A stretch of 64,000 nt of DNA from Pseudanabaena yagii GIHE-NHR1 (GTDB lineage: Bacteria > Cyanobacteriota > Cyanobacteriia > Pseudanabaenales > Pseudanabaenaceae), in the NCBI RefSeq assembly GCF_012863495.1, contig NZ_JAAVJL010000005.1, positions 1-64,000 on the forward strand. The letters run 5' to 3'. The notes under the pieces are model-generated. The model was not told the origin of the DNA. It saw nothing but the letters and a program-made list of their open reading frames with translations, and did not search any database. A program made the position numbers and the translations under genes. Of this stretch, positions 44,636 through 54,049 are shown one piece after another. Every line of letters begins with the position of its first letter. Position 1 is the first letter of the stretch.

Positions 44636-46130
44636 CTGGAGTTTAGACTAAAAAAGGTAAAAAAGGCAGAGTAAAAGAGATACAAACTGCCTAAAGTAGA
44701 TGAAAAGTAAAGAGACATCTACAGCCATGATTATTGATAAACTACAAGACTTTCGTCAACAGGTATATAGATTTTTAGGGAACGGACGGGATGCAATATT
44801 TGACTTGATGGATGCAGTATTGACCAGTCCGAGAGTGAAATCATTTGTAGAATTATCGTTATCCGCAGTGTATCGAAGAAAATGGTCAAGTCTGTATGAA
44901 TCATTAAAAGACAGTCGCCCCAACCGAGGCAGGATAAGACGGTTATGTGTGGAACAAATACCCAAAGACATCCGCCCTTTGCTAGCAGGAGACCATACAG
45001 GATGGGGAAGACCCCATGCCAAAACGCTAAAAGACAGGAGTTTTGTGCATCAACCGAATTTGGTAGAAGGGAACAAACCGATCGTGTTAGGGCATGACTA
45101 CAGCACCTTGGCATGGATACCAGAGATGACAGGGAGTTGGGCAATCCCGTTATGTCACGAGCGGATCAGTAGTTTTGAGACAGCAGGGCAAAGAGCCGCA
45201 TTCCAACTGAGTCAAGTATGTCGAGATTTAACGGTAAGACCAATCGCTACTTACGACAGTGAATATGGCAGTGCCGTCTTTATGAATTTGACTGAGGATA
45301 TCCCTGCCGATTTACTAATACGTCTACGTCCTAACCGATGCTTATACAAAGCCCCTGCGCCCTACAGTGGTTATGGTCGTCCTCGTAAGCATGGGGATAA
45401 ATTCCAACTTGCCAATGCTGATAGTTGGGGAGAGCCATCGGCAACTTTTAGCTTAGAAGATGAGACGGTTGGACAGGTGCAAATCCAGCAATGGTCTAAC
45501 TTACACTTTCGGCAAGCAGCCCAACGACATATTCAAGTTATTCGAGTTACACATTCTCATTGCTCTGGTTTGTGGTTAGCTTGGGTGGGTGAACAGATGC
45601 CGACTTTAGACTCCCTTTGGCGCTTGTACTTACGTCGTTTTGCCATCGACCATTGGTATCGTTTTGCCAAACAAAGATTACATTGGACTCTTCCCCATTT
45701 GTTGACTCCTCAGCAAGCTTTGCGTTGGAGTGACCTTATGCCTTTACTCTCTTGGCAATTGTGGTTGGCTCGTCAACTGGTTATTGATACTCCTTTGCCT
45801 TGGCAGAAACCTCAAACCAATCTTAATTTTGGTCGAGTCGCTCAGGGCTTTGCCGCACTTTTGGTCAGGATTGGCTCTCCTGCTTGTTCTCCCCAACCTC
45901 GTGGTAAGTCTCTCGGTTGGAAATCTGGACGCAAGCGTTCTCCTTTTTCTCGCTTTCCTGTCGTCAAAAAACGAGCTTCTCGCTCGAAAAAGGTCAATCA
46001 AGACTACCTTAATTCCTAACTTTCAATATTCTCTTTTTCTCTCTCTTGCTTTTACTCAGTTCTCCGTTTTCTGGGTCACTTTTTCCTGCTCTTTTTCTGA
46101 TTCTCTTAATCAACTTAGTCTAAATTCCAG
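44636..46130 (+). mobile_element. Insertion sequence, 1495 bp, with TTCCCA target duplication
   Basis: Ends are CTGGAGTTTAGACTAA (left) and, read inward from the right, CTGGAATTTAGACTAA. TTCCCA is present at 44630-44635 and 46131-46136. The family is not certain; the DDE transposase resembles the IS701/ISNCY-like cyanobacterial group. Confidence 0.88.
44700..46019 (+). CDS. DDE transposase (NF041680/DDE_5-like)
   Basis: A 439-residue transposase. Probable catalytic segments are LLAGDHTGWGRPHAKTLKDR (D), TYDSEYGSAVFM (D) and RRFAIDHWYRFAKQRLHW, in which the glutamate expected in IxxxYRFxK contexts is a D or lies close by. The C-terminus is basic (WKSGRKRSPFSRFPVVKKRASRSKK). It seems complete. 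Family assignment is from memory of cyanobacterial transposases of this type. Confidence 0.8.
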   Translation: MKSKETSTAMIIDKLQDFRQQVYRFLGNGRDAIFDLMDAVLTSPRVKSFVELSLSAVYRRKWSSLYESLKDSRPNRGRIRRLCVEQIPKDIRPLLAGDHTGWGRPHAKTLKDRSFVHQPNLVEGNKPIVLGHDYSTLAWIPEMTGSWAIPLCHERISSFETAGQRAAFQLSQVCRDLTVRPIATYDSEYGSAVFMNLTEDIPADLLIRLRPNRCLYKAPAPYSGYGRPRKHGDKFQLANADSWGEPSATFSLEDETVGQVQIQQWSNLHFRQAAQRHIQVIRVTHSHCSGLWLAWVGEQMPTLDSLWRLYLRRFAIDHWYRFAKQRLHWTLPHLLTPQQALRWSDLMPLLSWQLWLARQLVIDTPLPWQKPQTNLNFGRVAQGFAALLVRIGSPACSPQPRGKSLGWKSGRKRSPFSRFPVVKKRASRSKKVNQDYLNS

Positions 46131-46871
46131 TTCCCAGTGGACGGCGAATTAACTTCGGGTAAGCCAGATCTGAAAGAAGGAATTTATTTCGGAGAGGAGT
46201 TAGATATTACTCATCCTTCTGTGCAAGCAGAGCTTCCTATGCATGGAGCTAATCTATTTCCTGATATTCCTCAATTTCGTGAGACGATTTTAGAATATCT
46301 ATCTGTGATGACGGATTTAGGGCATATAGTAATGTCAGAGATCGCACTCAGTTTAGAACTAGATGCTGATTACTTTCGCGATCGCTATACCAATGATCCT
46401 CTAATTCTGTTTCGCATTTTTAACTATCCCGCCGATCCTCAGCCTTTAGGTGAATCTTGGGGCGTGGGAGAACATACAGACTACGGTTTGTTAACAATTC
46501 TTAAACAAGATCATTTGGGTGGTTTACAGGTCAAGTCTAAATCTGGCTGGATCGAAGCGCCACCAATTCCGAATTCCTTTGTTTGCAATATTGGCGATAT
46601 GCTCGATCGCCTCACGGGTGGATTTTATCGCTCCACACCCCATCGAGTCAAAAACTTATCAGGATGCGATCGCGTATCTTTTCCTTTTTTCTTTGATCCC
46701 AGCTTTGATGCAGAACTGCATCCGATTGAAATTAAGGAAAGAAGTATCAGCGAAGACAAAAATGAACGTTGGGATCAAACTAGTGTCCATGAGTTTCATG
46801 GAACCTATGGCGATTATGTCCTAGGTAAAGTTGCGAAGGTTTTTCCAGAATTAAGACAGAAAGTCCTATAA

Positions 46872-46912
46872 ATAAAAGAGTGGTGGTGCTTTGCATACCC
46901 ACTCTTTTATTC
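46872..46912 (+). terminator. Hairpin terminator after the 2OG oxygenase
   Basis: AATAAAAGAGTGG (46872-46884) pairs with CCACTCTTTTATT (46900-46912), followed by CTTTTTTAG. It starts one base after the stop codon. Confidence 0.75.
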
Positions 46913-46990
46913 TTTTTTAGAATTTGTATACTACTTATCTTGGTACGATGAGAGCTGTGTAACAGTTGGCATAGTAATTTGTACTACATC

Positions 46991-47033
46991 AATCAAAAAG
47001 AAGGCGATGCAAAGCATCGCCTTCTTTTTGATT
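46991..47033 (-). terminator. 20-bp perfect hairpin terminator of the SDR gene
   Basis: Arms AATCAAAAAGAAGGCGATGC (46991-47010) and its exact complement (47014-47033) with an AAA loop, directly abutting the stop codon of the minus-strand SDR gene. Its symmetry would also stop plus-strand transcripts. Confidence 0.8.
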
Positions 47034-47723
47034 TTAAAATGTCTCAACCCAAGGACGTAATTCTATTTCCCATGTCCATGCGTTACGAGGCTGGCGCAGA
47101 ATGCTCAGATAGGTCTGCGCGATCGCATCAGGATCGAGCAGACTATCAGGTTTATCAACTGGTTCAGGTCGTCTGTCTGAACGAATGCCGCCATCAATGA
47201 CAAAATGGGCGACATGGATATTTTGAGGCGCTAATTCACGGGCAAGGCTTTGAGCTAAACCACGCAGTGCAAATTTTCCCATCGCAAAGGGAGCGGATCG
47301 GGCATAGCCTTTGACACTAGCCGAAGCACCTGTAAAGAAAATTGCACCTTCACCCACTTTTAGTAATCGTTTTGCTGCCGCTTGAGCTACAAGAAATCCG
47401 CCATAGGCAGTAATTTCCAGAGTTCGTAGAACTTCAACGGGATCTAAATCAACAATTGCGCCTGAAATTCTGGCGCTAGGGTTATAAATCACAATTGTGG
47501 GTACTCCTAATTGCTGTTCCACTTGATTGAATAGTTGCTCGACTTGATCGGGCTTGGAAGCATCGACAGTAAATCGCGAAGCTCCAATTTCTCCTGCTAA
47601 ACCAGCAAGTTTATCAATCTGTCGCGCTGCAAGGGCAACGGTTATTCCTTCTTTGGCAAATAAACGCGCAAGGGAAGCACTCAATCCGCTCCCTGCGCCA
47701 ATAATTAAAGCGATCGCTGTCAT
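47034..47723 (-). CDS. Short-chain dehydrogenase/reductase, atypical active site
   Basis: A 229-residue SDR with a Rossmann motif ALIIGAGSGLSASLARLFAKEG (G-x3-G-x-G region) and VIYNPSARISGAIVDL in place of the usual NNAG. The catalytic helix reads GYARSAPFAMGKFALRGLAQSLAREL: at the YxxxK position there is FAMGK, so phenylalanine replaces the catalytic tyrosine while lysine is kept. A recognised SDR subgroup with F-A-x-A-K and HVVIDGGI shares this. Activity as a normal ketone reductase is therefore doubtful. Confidence 0.82.
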   Translation of the reverse strand: MTAIALIIGAGSGLSASLARLFAKEGITVALAARQIDKLAGLAGEIGASRFTVDASKPDQVEQLFNQVEQQLGVPTIVIYNPSARISGAIVDLDPVEVLRTLEITAYGGFLVAQAAAKRLLKVGEGAIFFTGASASVKGYARSAPFAMGKFALRGLAQSLARELAPQNIHVAHFVIDGGIRSDRRPEPVDKPDSLLDPDAIAQTYLSILRQPRNAWTWEIELRPWVETF

Positions 47724-47943
47724 AGTTTAAATATCTACAAAATAGGATTATGGTGCTAAATCTAGGTCAAAGGTCAAGGATGCTAGGACACAAAACTAAG
47801 CCTTTGCAATACTTCAATGAAGATCGCTTACAAGTATTCCAGTGCGCTCTACTTTTCTACACATTTCACTTATTGAAAATGATATATTTAGCTATATAAA
47901 TCCTGTAGGAATCCCATTAGTTTAATCAGTGGAGTTAAATCTA

Positions 47944-48546
47944 ATGACCCAAGCGATCGCAACAAATGATCTAGACTTAATTCAGCCATTAGCTAATTCA
48001 AAAGCTTTGACTGATGAGCAGTTTATGTCATTACCTGAAGATGGCAATCGTTATGAATATGTGGATGGAGAGTTAGTCATTGTGGCAAATTCTGGTGTGG
48101 AGCATGGCTATTTAGCTCTTACTCTCGGATATTTTCTGACAGGTTTTGTGCGGACTCATAAGCTTGGGGTGACTTGTGATTCGAGTACGGCTTTTAAGAT
48201 GAAGACTGGCAATAAGCGATCGCCTGATCTTGCTTTTATTGGTAAAGAAAGGTTGCAAGGGGTAAAGCGTTTACCCAAGGGATTTTTTGATGGCGCTCCC
48301 GATCTGGCGGTAGAAATTATTTCTCCCAATAATACTTTTGAGGAAATCCATAATAAGTTAGTGGAGTATTTTGAGAATGGAACGCGCTTGGTATGGGTGA
48401 TTTTGCCTGATGAGGAATGTGTGTTGGTTTACCATAAACCTAAGCCTTCTAAGCTTTTGCAGTTAGAAGATAGTCTTGATGGTGAAGATGTAATTCCAAA
48501 CTTTAATCTTCCTTTATCGGAGTTATTTCAAGAGTTATCTTTTTGA
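47944..48546 (+). CDS. Uma2-family putative endonuclease
   Basis: A 200-residue Uma2 protein, a PD-(D/E)XK-fold family hugely expanded in cyanobacteria. It has LPEDGNRYEYVDGELVIVANSGVEHG, SPDLAFIGKERL, GAPDLAVEIISPNNTFEEIHNKLVEYFENGTRLVWVI (D-x(n)-E-x-K-like core VEIIS...K) and PDEECVLVYH. The ATG at 47944 is preferred to a GTG five codons earlier. The biological role of the family is unresolved. Confidence 0.88.
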   Translation: MTQAIATNDLDLIQPLANSKALTDEQFMSLPEDGNRYEYVDGELVIVANSGVEHGYLALTLGYFLTGFVRTHKLGVTCDSSTAFKMKTGNKRSPDLAFIGKERLQGVKRLPKGFFDGAPDLAVEIISPNNTFEEIHNKLVEYFENGTRLVWVILPDEECVLVYHKPKPSKLLQLEDSLDGEDVIPNFNLPLSELFQELSF

Positions 48547-48665
48547 AAAATTGCCCCTAAAACCTTCATTAATTTATTGCATTAGACACTTTGATAGACA
48601 CCCCACTAAATTAACTTTTTTATTATAATATCAGCAACTACATATCCTTTATTTTGTGAAACCCT

Positions 48666-49462
48666 ATGCCAGCAAATGATAACTGTGATCCTTCAAAAAC
48701 AACTGAGGTATCAGCATTAGGAGATTCAGGATCAATAGCTTTATCTGGAAGTGTTCAAATTTTAACTCTTTTAGGTGCAAGTGTCGCTGCACCTCTTGGA
48801 CTCGCTCTTACTGCTGTTGGTGCAGGTGGAACTGTACTACTTGGGGCTTGGCAAATGGAGCAGCAAAAAAAATTCATAGAAAAAATCACCCAAGAAATAT
48901 CTAATATTGACAGCAAAAAATTAGATAAAGAAGTTTTGGAGTCTTCCGAATTCAAAGAAATTGTGGTTCGTATTTACAATGAGGCAGGTCTAGCATCTTC
49001 ACGTAAACAAAGTACTTTTGCAAAGGGTTTAGTTAACTCTGTTCTTTATCCAAATAGTAAACTTACTGGAAAACTAATTTTTATTCGTATAATTGCTTCT
49101 TTGTCAGATGAAGAATTACAGATTTTGGAAGTCATGAAAATGCTTGGATGGACAATGTACCATTTCTTGGGAAAGACTCTATTCAAGAGTCTCTCTTAGA
49201 TTTAGATATTAAACAGATTCAGGTAGCTTGTCAGGGACTTGTTCAGCAAAGTGTATTAGAATCCATAAATCCTGACGTTTGGGGATTAAGTATACTTGGT
49301 AGACAGTTGGTCACTTGGCTAAGTGGCAAAGAAGAGCAAGAAGACTTTGAAAATCGTCAGAGATCTTATATAACAGGACTTAAAGGAAACCTTAAATCAG
49401 AAATAGTTACAGAAGTACTTCGTGAAAATGCTATGGCAAGCTTGCGAAATTCTGGGCTTTGA
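48666..49462 (+). CDS. Hypothetical membrane-associated protein, frameshifted near 49148
   Basis: The first frame (48666-49199) has a glycine/alanine-rich hydrophobic segment VQILTLLGASVAAPLGLALTAVGAGGTVLLGAW (about 34-66), then a charged region and LSDEELQILEVMKML. It then drifts into a short tail. The second frame (49148-49462) continues as MDNVPFLGKDSIQESLLDLDIKQIQVACQGLVQQSVLES. The two together read as one protein of about 265 residues with a shift at GGATGGACAATG. I recognise no domain. The second part resembles a winged-helix-like C-terminus as seen after TM segments in defence accessory proteins, but this is weak. Confidence 0.5.
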
Positions 49463-49542
49463 GATATCTAGTACTTGATTAACACGATAACCTTTCAAAA
49501 ATATTTATGTACTACTCAAAGCCTTAATAAACTGTACTAATT

Positions 49543-50199
49543 CTAAGCTTTTAATAAATCTAGCAATTGACGCATATCATCAAAAACTAACTTTGCGCCT
49601 GCGGCAATCAATGCCTCATGATGAGAAGAATGGCGATCGCTTGGTGCATAACCCAACACTCGCATCCCTGCGGCAGATCCCGCCTTTACACCTGCTACCG
49701 AATCCTCAATCACCACACAACTCTCTGGCACATAGCCCATCTGACTAGCAGCATGGAGATAGACATCAGGAAAAGGCTTCGGGCGATCGACATGGTGACA
49801 GCTATAGAGCTTTCCATTGAAATGCTCTAACAATCCTGTTAATCCCAAAACTAATTCGATATGCCGAGGACTACTATTGGAGGCAACACATTTTGGTAGA
49901 GTAAGTTCCTTTAACACATCGACAATTCCCGCAGTCGCTTGCAATTCTTGTTTTAAGGCAGCAATTTCTCTCTCCTTAGATATTTCTATCCATTCAGCAG
50001 GAACGGGTCTGCCATTGCTTTGCTCAATTATCTCCAAACAGCTTGCATAGGACAGTCCTACAAATTTTTGCGTGACTTCTTCATAGGTAATCGCAAAACC
50101 TGCTTCCGTCAAAGTTTCCGCAAAAACACGATTGACGATGATTTCGCTATCAACCAGCACGCCATCACAATCAAAAATCACCAGTTCCAAATTCGACAT
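49543..50199 (-). CDS. HAD hydrolase (type IA, YieH/phosphogluconate phosphatase-like)
   Basis: A 218-residue HAD phosphatase: LVIFDCDGVLVDSEIIVNRVF, PKCVASNSSPRHIELVLGLTG (motif II), KPFPDVYLHAASQMGY (lysine segment) and CVVIEDSVAGVKAGSAAGMRVLGYA. DCDGVLVDSE and the cap helices match the sugar-phosphate phosphatase branch. The substrate is unknown. Confidence 0.85.
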   Translation of the reverse strand: MSNLELVIFDCDGVLVDSEIIVNRVFAETLTEAGFAITYEEVTQKFVGLSYASCLEIIEQSNGRPVPAEWIEISKEREIAALKQELQATAGIVDVLKELTLPKCVASNSSPRHIELVLGLTGLLEHFNGKLYSCHHVDRPKPFPDVYLHAASQMGYVPESCVVIEDSVAGVKAGSAAGMRVLGYAPSDRHSSHHEALIAAGAKLVFDDMRQLLDLLKA

Positions 50200-50221
50200 A
50201 AGATTAGTTAATAGTTACTTT

Positions 50222-50911
50222 TTACGGAATTGATTCCACTAGCCAAAGCCCCAAACTCTTGTCTTGAAATTCTCCATTTCCCTCACTACACTGTTCGTTA
50301 ATTAGATATAGTGGCGGTGGGAAATTAAAGGGCGGAAGTGTAAAGTTTAACAAGCGCCAATCACCCGTTATGATATCTTCATTTAGTTCACAATTTGGGA
50401 AAGTGGTTGTTAGTAGATAGTTAACCCGATTGCGCTTGATGTTAATAATTGTGCGCTGAATATCAGCAAAAGAGAAATGCACCAAACAATCGCGACAAAA
50501 GAGCAGATCAGCCGAAATTAGATCATCTTGGGTGATATCTAACGACATAAATCTTCTATTCAATTGTCCATACTTTTCTTGATTTTGGTTAATAATTTCA
50601 GGGATAATATCAGCACCAATATAACTTACAGAGGAAAGGTCAACAAACTGCATCCAACTAAAATCGCCACAGGGTAGATCTAAAAATGTGCTGATTTGTA
50701 ATCTTTGCAATAACGATGGTAATTAAGTCTGAATTTGTTGCGTTTGCGTTGTACTAGCTCCATCTCCTGAGATCGAATCTTGACCACTCCAATGATTAGT
50801 TCTGTAAATATTTTGAAAAGTATCCTTAATTGAATACGCAATTCCTTGCCCTAACAACTTCTGAAAATGATAGGGATCAAAGGGAACATTTTCTCTACGA
50901 TTGTTTGACAT
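50222..50911 (-). pseudogene. SAM-dependent methyltransferase gene with in-frame TAA
   Basis: The frame starts MSNNRRENVPFDPYHFQKLLGQGIAYSIKDTFQNIYRTNHWSG, meets TAA at 50723-50725, and continues in the same frame as LPSLLQRLQISTFLDLPCGDFSWMQFVDL (SAM motif I), IGADIIPEIINQNQEKY, SADLLFCRDCLVHFSFADI. A single-codon change to TAA splits it. An internal start at 50710 could give 162 residues lacking the N-terminal helix. The family is the small class I methyltransferases with DLPCGDF.W. Confidence 0.75.
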
Positions 50912-50921
50912 AATTAACTAA

Positions 50922-52226
50922 TTAAGGAGAGGCAGGAATTTGTAATGATTTTGTTTCGCGATCAATCCAACGGCTGACGGATGGTAACTGTGCCGAGAAC
51001 CATACTGCACCTAGAATACTTAAAATGCCGCAGATAATCAAAGCATTAGTTGCACCAAAGCTATTGGCTAACGTACCTGCAAATAGATTCCCAAAAGGCA
51101 TCATCCCCACCATTGCGAGGGCATAGAAACTCATTACTCTTCCGCGTTTGTCCTCCGTAACTAGAGTTTGGATAATCATATTACTACTGGTAATTTGCAG
51201 AATAGTGAAGCCGCCCGTAAAGACGAGAATCACAATTGATAGCCAAACCTGTCGCGACAGAGAGAAGGAAATTAAACTTATACCGATCGCTACTTGAGCG
51301 AATACGATTAAACGTTCCAATCCTACGATTCCGCGCCTGACGCTGAGATATAAACAGGCAAAGAATGAACCAATCGGAGCAGAAGTACTCAGATGAGCCA
51401 TAGTTGTGGCATTTCCATTTAAAATTTCCGCAGCAAACACAGGCATGAGCGCAATGTGCGCCATTCCCACCAGTCCTTTTAAGGCAATCATCAACAGGAT
51501 CGCACGGATCGGCTGCGTTTGGGAAACATACACAAACCCCTCTCGTAATTTCTGAAAAGTCTCTCCTAAGCTAGTACGGATATTGGAATGAATCACAGGA
51601 AGCCGCATTGCTTGCAGAGTCAAAATTGCAGGGATATAGCTAATTGTGTCGTAGAGAAAACAATATTTTACCCCTAACGTTGCTACCAAAATCCCGCCCA
51701 CCGCAGGTCCTAGCACGAGAGAAGAACTCAGCATCACCGAGTTTAAGGCGATCGCATTACTACTATCAGCGCGATCGCCCACGGTTTCGGTGACGATGGT
51801 ATGACGCACGGGCATATCTAACCCTTTAATCATGCCGTTAAGGACACTCAAAACTAACAGGATTGGGAAAGTAATTAGATTGGTAAAAGTCAGAATTGTT
51901 AAAGCGAGAGATACAGCAATTCCCACGATCTGCACAAACATCAATAAATCGCGCCGACTCCAGCGATCGCTTAATACGCCCGAAAAGGGAATCACAATTA
52001 ATGTAGGCAGAAATTGCACAAATCCTGCTACCCCTAGCATCCATGCTGAGTGGGTCAAATCATAAACCAGCCAAGGAATCGTTAACTGCTGGGTCATGAA
52101 TGTCCCAGACATCGATAGCAACTGTCCGCCAAAAAACAGGCGAAAGTTCTGCCAACGCATCGCAGGTAAATAGTGATAAATGATGTTGATTATGCGATCG
52201 CCTAGCGGTCTACTCTGATTTGCCAT
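50922..52226 (-). CDS. MFS transporter (EntS/MFS_3 type)
   Basis: A 434-residue exporter, third of its kind in the window: MRWQNFRLFFGGQLLSMSGTFMTQQLTIPWLVYDLT, GVLSDRWSRRDLLMFVQ, IKGLDMPVRHTIVTETVGDRADSSNAIALNS, LGVKYCFLYDTISYIPAIL. It starts 10 bp upstream of the methyltransferase pseudogene and is intact. The substrate is unknown. Confidence 0.85.
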   Translation of the reverse strand: MANQSRPLGDRIINIIYHYLPAMRWQNFRLFFGGQLLSMSGTFMTQQLTIPWLVYDLTHSAWMLGVAGFVQFLPTLIVIPFSGVLSDRWSRRDLLMFVQIVGIAVSLALTILTFTNLITFPILLVLSVLNGMIKGLDMPVRHTIVTETVGDRADSSNAIALNSVMLSSSLVLGPAVGGILVATLGVKYCFLYDTISYIPAILTLQAMRLPVIHSNIRTSLGETFQKLREGFVYVSQTQPIRAILLMIALKGLVGMAHIALMPVFAAEILNGNATTMAHLSTSAPIGSFFACLYLSVRRGIVGLERLIVFAQVAIGISLISFSLSRQVWLSIVILVFTGGFTILQITSSNMIIQTLVTEDKRGRVMSFYALAMVGMMPFGNLFAGTLANSFGATNALIICGILSILGAVWFSAQLPSVSRWIDRETKSLQIPASP

Positions 52227-52454
52227 GCAGCTTCTTCTTTATGGTCTACTAATAGTTAGGTTGACTAACTATCTTATAATAATAGCAATTATTTAACTGT
52301 GCTAGCTAACACGCTTAACCAATAGAGCGCCATCAAAGAGAACTTGCTTTTCGCCAAAATCTGTGAGACACTTGCGGTCACTCAGCCGCCCCATGTCAAT
52401 GTCAATGAAATCTTGATTAGACCGACAGAACAGGAAAATTAGGATAGAAAAATA

Positions 52455-53210
52455 GTGAACAATATTCAAAGCTTTTCGCTCAATTCGGAACAATATGCCA
52501 AACATAGACCTCAATACCCCGATGAGCTTTTTTTATTTTTGAGCGAAATTTCCGAACATCACGAGCGCGCATGGGATTGTGCAACAGGAAATGGGCAAGC
52601 AGCTATTTCCAGTGCAGAATATTTTTCCCATGTTGAAGCAACTGATGTTAGTGTTGAGCAAATTCAAAACTGCATCACCCATCCTAAGATCAACTACAGT
52701 GTTTCTCCTGCTGAACATACTCCATTTAAGAATCAGTCATTTGATTTGATTACAGTAGCTTTGGCAATACATTGGTTTGACCAAGAAAAGTTTTTTCAAG
52801 AAGTGGAACGAGTACTAAAACCCAAAGGTATTTTGGCTGTTTGGGGTTATGGTCGGTTAGAAGTTGAACCCGAAATTGATGAAGTTACTACTAAGAATTT
52901 ACTTGAGCCGATTGAACAATTTTGGGCAAGCGGCAATCACCAACTAAGGAATCGTTATCGTGATTTAGTTCTTCCATTTGATGAAATTAACATCCAAAAG
53001 ACTTTTTCAATGAAGGTAGAATGGAATTTACAGCAATTATTAGGGTATTACCGTACTTGGTCGGCGGTGAAACGCTATGCAGCAGAACTTGGAAACGATC
53101 CAGTTGAACAACTGGAGCTAAAATTGCAAACAATTTGGAATGAGCCTGATAAAACTAAATTAGTACAATGGCCTCTGTTTTTAAAAGCCAGCCGAAAGCC
53201 CACAAGTTAA
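52455..53210 (+). CDS. Class I SAM-dependent methyltransferase (Methyltransf_11)
   Basis: A 251-residue methyltransferase starting at GTG 52455: SLNSEQYAKHRPQYPDELFLFLSEISEHHERAWDCATGNGQAAISSAEYFSHVEATDVSVEQI (motif I CATGNGQ, motif II). Then FDLITVALAIHWFDQEKFFQEVERVLKPKGILAVWGYG. The opening and HWFD are typical of the tRNA-like or small-molecule methyltransferase group related to yeast TMT1. The intergenic 52227-52454 holds only a possible gene remnant. Confidence 0.85.
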   Translation: MNNIQSFSLNSEQYAKHRPQYPDELFLFLSEISEHHERAWDCATGNGQAAISSAEYFSHVEATDVSVEQIQNCITHPKINYSVSPAEHTPFKNQSFDLITVALAIHWFDQEKFFQEVERVLKPKGILAVWGYGRLEVEPEIDEVTTKNLLEPIEQFWASGNHQLRNRYRDLVLPFDEINIQKTFSMKVEWNLQQLLGYYRTWSAVKRYAAELGNDPVEQLELKLQTIWNEPDKTKLVQWPLFLKASRKPTS

Positions 53211-53273
53211 GAAATTGATAAGTCTAAAGACTTCACCTTCAAAAAATTCTGAGTAGTGCTTTGCGCCACTTTA

Positions 53274-53918
53274 CTATTTTGGCAAATTCAGAACAACACG
53301 AGCATCGGGATCTTTCTCTAACACTCGTCTCACCGCAGGACGTTGAATTAAGCGATCTTTATGGGCGGTAAATGCTTGTAAATCATGGACGGTAAGCTTT
53401 TGGCGTACACCTGACCAGTAGAAAATTAAGGCATAGGGATCAGCGATCGTGTATTGATCGAATAGCCATTCTTTCCCTGTAAGTAGGCGATCGATTTCCT
53501 GAAGATAATTCCAAAAGGTATTACGCCCAATTGCTTGAATTTCCGCAAATGCAGATTCATCGGTGGTGTATTGATGAGGCTGCCTGATATGACGATGGGC
53601 TACATGAACACTGGAAGCAAAGAAGGCAGCGAGGGAAATAACTTGTGCTTTCGTAAAGGTATCGATTGGTAGTAGTTTGGCTTCAGGGAAATGTTCGGCA
53701 AGATAGTAGAGAATGGCAACGTTCTCAGTCAATATGGGTTGATGATTAACTTTCAAGGCTGGCACTCTACCGCGTGGATTAATGGCAAGATAGGCTTCAG
53801 TTTTCTGTTCGCCATTGGCTAAATCCACTCGTTGAGCTTGATATTCAATTCCTGTTTCTTTGATCGCAATATGGGAAGCGATTGAACTCGATCCATAAGC
53901 GTAATAGAAAATTGTCAT
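53274..53918 (-). CDS. Glutathione S-transferase
   Basis: A 214-residue GST: MTIFYYAYGSSSIASHIAIKETGIEYQAQRVDL (thioredoxin-like domain with the S of the active site), NPRGRVPALKVNHQPILTENVAILYYLAEHFPEAKLLP (cis-proline VPAL and the glutathione E-N-V-A motif), then the helical domain with YTIADPYALIFYWSG. It is a Beta/Nu-like bacterial GST used for detoxification or isomerisation. Confidence 0.87.
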   Translation of the reverse strand: MTIFYYAYGSSSIASHIAIKETGIEYQAQRVDLANGEQKTEAYLAINPRGRVPALKVNHQPILTENVAILYYLAEHFPEAKLLPIDTFTKAQVISLAAFFASSVHVAHRHIRQPHQYTTDESAFAEIQAIGRNTFWNYLQEIDRLLTGKEWLFDQYTIADPYALIFYWSGVRQKLTVHDLQAFTAHKDRLIQRPAVRRVLEKDPDARVVLNLPK

Positions 53919-54049
53919 ATCTTTTATCTTTTTGTCCTTTTCGTTATAGATACGTTCAATGTATTTTAAATTGTATTAACTCACCTACAAGAGCAGCGCT
54001 CACACTTAACCTAAAGTAGAAATCTGCGGTATTTGGTTATTAGTTTCAT

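Larger units (their letters stand above)
44366..46871 (+). pseudogene. Isopenicillin N synthase-family 2OG oxygenase split by an IS
   Basis: The left part (44366-44635) encodes ISQIPLIDISPLLSGKN...ACINTGFFYIIGHGID up to GRAWRGYFP. The right part (from 46137) continues VDGELTSGKPDLKEGIYFGEELD. It contains HTDYGLLTILKQDHLGGLQV (H-x-D), TPHRVKNLSGCDRVSFPFFFDP (distal H and R-x-S 2OG site) and ends at 46871. Joining across one TTCCCA copy restores the frame (G-Y-F-P-V-D-G). The restored protein would be about 335 residues, normal for plant- and fungal-type 2OG oxygenases. It is inactive as found unless the element excises. Confidence 0.88.

Noticed and set aside
52302-52420. Minus-strand gene tail IDMGRLSDRKCLTDFGEKQVLFDGALLVKRVS
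   Set aside because: The stretch looks protein-like and may be a remnant of a lost gene, but I do not recognise it and see no start or upstream part, so it is not listed as a gene.
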